Shown: in pieces, positions 56,868-64,000 of the stretch
How positions within the stretch are numbered: position 1 is the stretch's first letter
Layout: the number at the start of each line of letters is the position of its first letter
DNA from: Microstegium vimineum
Lineage: Eukaryota > Streptophyta > Magnoliopsida > Poales > Poaceae
Assembly (NCBI GenBank): GCA_022036555.1
Contig: CM039141.1
Span: 5,057,773-5,121,772, forward strand
Direction of reading: 5' to 3'
Length of the DNA: 64,000 nucleotides
The notes under the pieces: model-generated
Seen by the model: only the letters and a program-made list of their open reading frames with translations
What the model was told of the DNA's origin: nothing
The model's database searches: none
Translations under genes and position numbers: made by a program

Positions 56868-59800
56868 CCGTGCCTCGAGGCCGCCGCTGCTGGCGACACG
56901 ATGGCGCTGGCGCTGCGTCATTGCGTTGGAATTGGCAAAGCAGCAACGAGACGAGACTAGACGAGGCATGGGAGCATGGGGAGCGAGCGGGATAGAAATT
57001 GGCAAAGTCAATAAATACTATTACGACCGTTGGATCGGAATAAACGGACGATCCACATTCATTCCGAAATTTCGGAGTACCGTAGCAAAGACCGATGCAT
57101 ATTCATTTGTGGAACGTGGAAGAAGTACCTTGCCTTTATCCTGCCGATGGTATCATGCTACTACTTGGTATCGGTTTTGAGCTGTGAAATGTGCCATGCG
57201 TGCGCTTGTTTGTTCTGGGTGGCTGCTGCCATGAGGCCCCCGTGACATACCATCGGCGTCAGATTGACAGGTCGCCATCGTTTTTGGGTCGGCGACACGG
57301 CCGCGGTCCGCACAGGCGCGGTAAGGCAGTTGCGCCGTTTGCACCGTCATTGTGTGTGTGTGTGTGGTGGGAGGTTGGGTGGTGCATTGGCCATTGGCAG
57401 AGTATAATGGTATACTAAAAAGTCATAGAAGTAGACTCTGACACTTGATTTCTCTTAAGTTATAATATATAGTTGATTGCTAAAAAGTTAATATCGTTTT
57501 AGAAGCACTTTGAACACAGATCTATTGACTCGACGCCTTACCGCATTTTCTATATATCTCTACACCTAAAAAGACTATAGTGTCATCATCTACCCAATGA
57601 TCCCAAATATCGATCACTGTCCAGTGTCCACGCGACGTCCGATACAAATCATTCTTTACTCGAAACTGACGCGTTCACATCCTACCTAGTTTCGACACGA
57701 AGATCGAATCCACGTGTCCGTGTATGATACGAAGTCTTCGGAGCTCACGTGCCCACATCGGATTACTCCGGTTCACTCCAAAAATCATGCCCTGGTGCAA
57801 CGTGTGAATATATATATATCTAGTATATATGATCCATAAGTCATCTAGGTGACTATGCAATGATCTATATACTCCTTACAAGTTAGATGTATCTGTTAGT
57901 TTACTAGTAATATTTTATAAGACGACATAGACTTGCCAATTTTAAAAATTTAATGAATAAAAATTTAAAATGTAAAAATAAAACGGAACTCCGACCGCAC
58001 TGGATCCTCATTTCAAATTTCAGTATGCCTGGTCCAACAATATTTGGGCCTTAAATCCCAGCTCCCAAGAGTTACGGGTTGGCAACAATATTTGGGCCAC
58101 ATGCGCTCTCGCCTCCCGTCCGATCCGGTGAGCAGTCACGAGAAACGATGGGGACGGATAGAACCAAAACAAATGGTCTTTGGGCTGCTTCACTAATTTT
58201 GTTTCTCAAACTTTACTGTAAAATTAATTTCACACAAATTCAGAGTAATTCTAGTGGAATCTCTACTTAAGTTCTTATCCTGCTTTTGAAAGCTGAGAAG
58301 CAAAATCTCCACTCAGCATAAAGGACCCCTACAAGTGTCCTCAAATCATTCTCCCACCCATCGTTCCTAGAGACTCTTTTGGGTCCTCACTTTAATTTGC
58401 ATGTTATTATTCATGTTCTTTGAGGATACTCGCTGCGTTCCATAATAAATAAATTTCTGATAATGTTTAGATAAATTAAGGCCGCTGAAAAAAGACGCAT
58501 GCACCGCATCTCTTATTCTTTCCACTGTTTGCATGCACCTATATGTAATTAGTGACCGTAGTAGAAGACAATGTTACATATTACGTAGAACGTTGTTTAT
58601 TTTGACATAATTTTAAAACATTAGAAAATGCAGTGTGTGTTTTTTATTGTCCTACTAGTTATATATTATCGTAGTAGTTGTTTCGATATGTGTAACCCTC
58701 GCGCTCTCCTGTCTGGTACGTTTTTTTTTTAAAACTAAATTTTGGATAAAAAATTGAAACAAAAGACCTGTGGCCTGTTGTTGATTCCTCCAGTCCTGAC
58801 CATGGATACATCCAAAAAAGCATTCCCAAAATAGGCTGGTGCCAAAATGTCAATGTGCAATGATTTACGACACTGACGCCAGATTGATGCCTCCCCCTCC
58901 CCTACAAAAAATAAAATAAAATTGTAGCAAATAAAATCAGCCACAGCGCAAATGCATTAAAATCCAATGGTCCCTCTTGTGACAAATTTCAATCTGTCGG
59001 CGTGGGCGGAGTATTAATTGACCTGATTTCCCTTTTTTTCTTTCTTGAATTTATTATTAGCTGATTTCGACCTCAGATCTTTCATGGACGTTTGAATTAT
59101 TTGCTATTGTTAGCGAGTTAGCAGAGATGGCATCCAGCGATCCACGTGCGAGTTTCCATAGTTTTTACGGGAACCTGGTTTCCATAGCATACGTTCCCTA
59201 TATATATAGCATAATAAACTGTGCGTACTTGTAGGCTTTAAATCCCATCAACTTGTATTATTGGAATGGAGGGAATAACATATAACGGGGATTCTGTTTT
59301 TCGTTAATAATTGAACATGCATGCTGGCAGCTGTTTTTGTGTCGATAATACTACTTAATAATTATACCATGTACATGCGCGCGTATTAGATAGATGATCC
59401 ATCAAGAGATGGATTGTAATTCTTGAAAAAAAAACGAGCAGCTAGCAACATTATCATGCATCCGGCGCTGGATAATAAGCTGGCTGGCACAACAAACAGG
59501 CTTCAACTATAATCATCCGTCTCTTGATGTATGTATGTACTCTACTTTTTTGTGCCCCGTGGACAGCGACCAGGGTCGTCGTGTCCTTCCGGTTGCACAC
59601 ACCACACGCACCGAGTACGTACGTCGTCGGAGGATCCCCGGCCGTCGAATTAATTAAACGTAGTAGGTCGTCCAACATCAACATGCATGCATCTGAACGA
59701 ACGATCGATCGACCGTACGTATCGGGGCTCTCCTCGCTCCTGGCCGGCCACCTCGATCAAGGGATGGACGTGACGACGGGCGCGCAGCTGGGACAAAAAG

Positions 59801-60464
59801 ATCGAGCTACAAGTCCGCCGATACGTCGTCCGCCGTGGCGCTTGGCGGCAGGTGGGACGTCGTGCGCGCGCCGTGGTGCCGTGGTGGGCGTACGTACGTG
59901 TGGCCGGGTGGACAAGGCACAAGCGCACGCCCCCGTCAGACGACGCGACGGGGTCCCGGCCAGCTGCGGCTGGCGTGCGATGCATGGCCCTGTTGCTCCA
60001 TGTACGGGCCGGGGGACCTCCTCTCCTCCGACGACGATCCGGACTTGCAGCTGCAGGCGTCGTCGCCCTCCCGCAGCTGTGTCAGCGCCCGGCCCAGATT
60101 TTAACTAGTGCTAGCTGCATACGCCTGCGCCTGCGCAGCACGGAAATCATATCTTCAGCACCGAGACCCCCGGCCTCTCACCGCGCTCCTCCCAGTTATT
60201 TTCAAAAAAAAAAAAAAAAAACCGCGGCGTCCCCACTTTTCTAACTACGGTAGTACGTATGAGAGCTGAGGGAGAAGGGGGACGATGCGGAGGTACTATA
60301 GAAGGCGGATGCGGTACAAGGGTTTAGCCATGTATAGGCTGTTTGTTAGGCGCGCTCGCTCTACTGAAGATGCTGAATCATTGTTTCCATTAATACTTGA
60401 AACGAAAATCATGGAGATCGAGTAAAAGAATATTTCTCCGTGCTCCATGATCATATATATGCTA
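56868..60464. other. Long intergenic region, no gene seen
   Basis: Mostly AT-rich. A GT run lies at about 57351-57366. Unpaired Stowaway-like ends lie near 58427 and 59273. A GC-rich patch (59540-60110) has overlapping open frames on both strands without a recognisable family, and an A-run lies at about 60205-60222. Confidence 0.4.
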
Positions 60465-60727
60465 CTCCCCACATCCCAAATTATAAGACAGTTCTAAGAA
60501 TCTTGGAGAGTCAAACTATCTCAACTTTGACCAAAATTATATGTCAACATAATAACATTTATAATGTCAACTAAGTATTATTAGATTCGTTATCAATTGT
60601 ATTTTTATAACATGTTTATTTAATATATCATAATTTTTTTTAGTTTTCTCTATAATTATTGATCAAACTTGAGATGTTTTGACTCTTCAAGATTCTTGGA
60701 ACGTTTTATAATTTAGGACGGAGGTAG
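60465..60727. mobile_element. Stowaway-type MITE, 263 bp
   Basis: The left end CTCCCCACATCCCAAATTAT pairs with the right-end reverse complement CTACCTCCGTCCTAAATTAT. Homology continues inward (CAAGAATCTTG, GAGTCAAA). TA flanks at 60463-60464 and 60728-60729. Non-coding. Confidence 0.85.
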
Positions 60728-60760
60728 TAGGCGGCAACGCGCCTGGTATATATCGTCTAG

Positions 60761-60768
60761 TATAAATA
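60761..60768 (+). promoter_or_regulatory. Orphan TATA box
   Basis: TATAAATA in a GC-richer context, 33 bp past the MITE, followed by a leader-like sequence but no convincing reading frame within 1 kb. It could drive a non-coding transcript or be chance. Confidence 0.25.
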
Positions 60769-62529
60769 GGGTGCCGGCCTTATTAATCCCAGCAAGCTAG
60801 CTAGCCAATTAAGACACGACGAGGGAGTCTTGGTTGAGCACGGAAGCGTGCGTGCTTGAATTGTCAATTTCTTGGTGCGTGTTTATATATCGTCGAAATA
60901 TATATATATATCGCTTCACACGCCTCTATATACCGATCGAGCATGATATATTCTGTCGGTGTGGAGGAGGAGTGGAGATAGTTTTAATCAAAAAAAAAAA
61001 AACACGTGCGACTTCATATGCTGCCCTGTCTTGAGGTAACAAAAGCCACCCGAATCCTGCCAGTGAAAACGATCTGTAGGTTCCATTCAGATCATCATCA
61101 GAGATCGATCAGATGAGCCGCGCGCCAGCAGCACGGAATCGCCAGCGAGCCGGCCTTAGCCTTGTTGTGCTTTTGTGGCCGCACTGCACCCTCCCTAGCT
61201 AGCTGTGTGTGTGGCCAAGGGGAGATCACACACTCCGTACACATTAACAATCACTAAAAATTTAGAAAAACAAACCAGATGAGGTTGCTGCATGCATACT
61301 CCAAACACAGCCAGCAGGCTCGAAAAGGGCATTATTTTAGGGAAAAAAAGGCCGTCTCGCTCTCGTTCGTTCGTCCACATGTGGTTACCATTGGTTTGTC
61401 GTCTCTTCCGATCCACACACACGCCGCGCTGCGCTGTGATGTTTCCACTCCAAGTCCGCATGCATATGGCCACAGGCATCGATCAACCCCTAGCTAGCTA
61501 GCTAGCTAGCCCACCATGGCCATAATTGCTTAGATTCTTCTCTAATTAATCGCAATGAGTCCCCAATACGTACGATGCTCGATCTCTGGTCTCTGCGCGC
61601 GGATAGCTAGATGCCCATGCATATGTGTTGCCATGCATGGTGGCTGCTTCGGCTTGCAATTGCATTGTTGCTTGCGCTGCAAATAAGTGGTGTGATGTCA
61701 TGAAGTGATGTTAACGCAAAGGGGCCGGGCCGGGGGCGGAATCGTCGTCGAGCTAGCTGTGCAAAGTCCAACAAATTAAACAAGAACATGTCCACGCATG
61801 CACTTGACTCATCGCACGCAGATGGGCATGCAATCCATATAGATGCTCCTCCTCCTCGGTGGTGTCAAGGCGTGAGAATAATGCGGGAGGAGAAAGTGCA
61901 GGTGGATTGGAAGAGTAGTGGGGGGGCAGACAGAAAGGAGACTCCGCCTGCCCCTGCCCTACCAATCAAGGACGACAATACTCGGTGGATAATTAAAGAA
62001 TGGCGTATACTTTTTCTTCGAATAAGATGAAACACGGTACGGTACACACAGATCGACAACCATATGCATGCATGCTCATGTACTATATATACGCATAATC
62101 TTTAGACACGCATGCACACTCGACCTCTATGCGTTGTTGGACCCAAAAACTATTTGCTAATACTTGGTTGTTGCCACTATTGTGTTGGCTTTCTCCTGGA
62201 AAAGAAATTCTCCCCATGGATGTGACGTACAATGCCTTCTCAGCAACCACGGGCCAGATGTCGTCCATGTGGCATGGCGCTATTCCTGACCGATCCATTC
62301 ATGCGATGGACATTCTATAGGGTCGCCTCTCGCATTTTCGCAGACCCGGCCGGCCAATAATTAATCAAGTCTCATACGTAGAAACAAGCTTATTGGTTAA
62401 TGACTATACTTTTGTCTTGGTTAATGATAAGACAGGGGTTTCACCCCTGAATTCTAAAAAAACAAGCTGCATATCCACACCTTGTCTCGGCATCCACCGG
62501 CTTCGTCGTCGAGGCAAGCTAGGGCGTGC
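60769..62529. other. Intergenic, no gene seen
   Basis: Short simple repeats (TAGC tract 61491-61510). No protein or structural RNA recognised; I looked for common conserved plant microRNA sequences by eye and saw none. Confidence 0.4.
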
Positions 62530-62844
62530 CCCTCCGTCAGTCACCACGTCGTTGAACACCACTACCTCGCCGAACTAAGGTGTCATTGAATGATGACACC
62601 GACCTGCTCAGCAGCGTCGGCTGCGCCGCGATTGATGACGTCGCGTATGTTCGCCATGTTTGTGCCGTCGTAGAGGATGTCGTACGCGGTAGTAGACCGT
62701 ACGTCATCTTGTGGCACAGCTCGCCGTCGTCAGAGCTAGAGACGACGAGCTTCTTGCAGCCATGGGGGCGACGCCGGCGCCGGCGGTTAGCCCAAGCAGC
62801 AAGATGACGGCACTGATCAGGCTGAGCTTGTAATTAGACGGCAT
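62530..62844 (-). pseudogene. Broken dirigent-like protein gene
   Basis: On the minus strand, ATG 62844 opens a clear signal peptide (MPSNYKLSLISAVILLLGLT...). Recognisable dirigent-family pieces then appear in successive different frames: KKLVVSSSDDGELCHKMT, then YDILYDGTNMAN, then FGEVVVFNDVVTDGG at about 62573-62530. At least two frame changes and an in-frame stop separate them, and the C-terminal half of the barrel is missing. Dirigent proteins are secreted and guide phenoxy-radical coupling in lignan/lignin-type synthesis. This copy cannot make one. Family call is by motif memory. Confidence 0.7.
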
Positions 62845-63899
62845 GAGGCCTTGCATTACTACTGTTAATATAATCGTCAGTGCACGTGCAAATCTGTAAT
62901 AATGTCAGTGCTATAGAGATCGAGACTTAGAGAGGCTTAAGTAGGTACTGTAGCTAGCTACTGGAGGAGCTAGCTCTCTCTTGTTTGTATTGTGTGCGTT
63001 CTCGCGTTGTGCATTATTGCGGGTATATATATAGGTTGGGTTGAGCATTGGTTCTCGATTCGGTTCCTCGTTTTTTTAAAAAAAAATGATTCTTATAAAA
63101 TAGGGATGGAGTTTTAAAAAATTCTTTCGATTTAGATGTTATCCAACTCATCTTATGACATTATTTCATATGTTTTGGAGTATATATACCGGGGTACGTG
63201 AAATTTATTTTAAGTTTCACTCTACTCCACCTGATATATAAATGGATTGATTACAAATCCAACTGGATAAAAATAAGATCTAAGTGCAACTTTTAATGTG
63301 AATATATAGTTTCTACAATTCTACCACGAACGAGAAACCTACGCAGAGTTCAGGATATATACAACATATATACCTGATCGATTAGCATATAAAAGCGAAC
63401 GAAAATTATTATGATGGAATCTATCCTAATTAAATTTTCAGCCTCAGAGAGAAGTCTTTCTAAAAAATGTTGTAGCCTTTTTAGCGCATCATTCATGAAT
63501 CACGACAACCTTTCTCGCTCGGAGAGAAGGTGCAAAAGGGGTCGAGGAGAGAGAGAAATTAAATGAGATGAGTCGAGCTGAAAAGTGAAAGATCGAGGAA
63601 CGAAGACAGAGAGAGAGAGGTGTGGATTGAGCGAGCCAGAGTACACTAGCTGATCACACTCGCTACAGTATGCAGGCACCTACTTGAGAGCGACCTGCCG
63701 CCCGCCTTCCCTCTCTTTTATACCCCACCTTCCTCTCCCTCTCCTCGCTCACTGTCGTCTTCCTTCAATTCCCAGGGCTAGAGCTAGCTAGCGAGAGCTT
63801 CGTTCCGGTTCCGGAAGGTAGCAAGCAACGGCCGCACCGGCCGCAACGCCGCCGCCGTCATTGCACGGTAGCTTCGAAGCTACCTCAGGGCCGGAGAGC
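62845..63899. other. Upstream region of the MYB gene
   Basis: AT-rich, then a GA-rich patch (63545-63625) and a CT-rich leader. A TATA-type motif (CTTTTATACC) sits near 63714-63723, about 180 bp before the MYB start codon. Confidence 0.45.
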
Positions 63900-64000
63900 A
63901 TGGCGAGGCGGACAAGCGGCCCGAAGAAGAGGCTGAGGAGGGGCCTCTGGTCGCCGGAGGAGGACGACAAGCTCATGAACCACATTGCCAAGTATGGACA
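63900..64000 (+). CDS. R2R3-MYB transcription factor, N-terminus only (cut by window end)
   Basis: ATG 63900 opens a frame running off the window after 33 codons. The start MARRTSGPKKRLRRGLWSPE leads into EEDDKLMNHIAKYG. The GLWSPEEDxKLxxHIxKYG block is the first helix of an R2 MYB repeat with its first regularly spaced Trp. The basic stretch before it and the LW-SPEED spelling recall the MYB61/MYB86-type group (cell-wall and stomatal regulators), but too little is present to assign a subgroup. Nuclear DNA-binding regulator. The first intron and the rest lie outside. Confidence 0.9.
   Translation, partial: MARRTSGPKKRLRRGLWSPEEDDKLMNHIAKYG

Noticed and set aside
58427..59275. Possible 850-bp Stowaway pair (CGTTCCATAATAAATAAATT and ATTGGAATGGAGGGAATA)
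   Set aside because: Ends match only loosely and the distance is too long for this class; may be two unrelated remnants.
59524..60108. 194-codon frame and overlapping alternatives in a GC-rich patch
   Set aside because: No promoter, no family, similar frames in three phases; not enough evidence for a gene.
61491..61510. TAGC tract considered as part of a microRNA hairpin
   Set aside because: Self-complementary simple repeat; no conserved mature microRNA sequence or suitable stem recognised around it.

Overview
The window is nuclear DNA of a grass. Genes are split by GT-AG introns, several first exons are very GC-rich and codon-biased, and the intergenic space is AT-rich and full of small TA- or TTA-flanked inverted-repeat elements (Stowaway, Tourist and hAT-type MITEs), a Helitron end and a Sirevirus-like LTR. 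I read it as a panicoid grass, possibly the sorghum/sugarcane group; that placement is inference. There are no operons, CRISPR arrays, insertion sequences or phage genes.

Layout: 1-1006 is the right part of a Copia-type LTR. 2139-5149 (-) is a DEAD-box helicase (RH36/Dbp8 type) whose last conserved exon is not in the window. 5.5-8.3 kb is a cluster of MITEs and a Helitron end. 8785-10536 (-) is an intronless O-fucosyltransferase-family gene. 12428-14364 (+) is the tiny three-exon gene for anaphase-promoting-complex subunit APC13. 17089-17589 (+) is an unknown intronless gene. 20622-22881 (+) is a GEX1/KAR5-type nuclear-fusion gene with a suspicious stop in exon 3; it converges on a TVP38/DedA-type membrane protein gene (23342-25100, -). 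31825-32710 (+) is a RabA (Rab11-class) GTPase with a long leader intron. 37370-38689 (-) is a HAD-family pyrimidine-nucleotidase-like gene. 40840-45956 (-) is the 12-exon SART1/DOT2 splicing-factor gene. 48498-48569 (+) is a tRNA-His. 52659-56181 (+) is a 12-exon pectin acetylesterase. 62530-62844 (-) is a broken dirigent-like gene. 63900 onward (+) is the start of an R2R3-MYB gene cut by the window end.

The genes are independent housekeeping or developmental units and do not form a pathway. I found no convincing new multi-gene system. The more unusual signals are structural: a degraded copy of the GEX1/TVP38 junction about 5 kb upstream, a likely lesion in GEX1, a helicase gene whose 3' end has been invaded by repeats, seven separate two-copy tandem duplications with 40-139 bp units, and a Tourist element abutting a Stowaway element. 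Exon coordinates below were read by eye from splice signals and reading-frame continuity.
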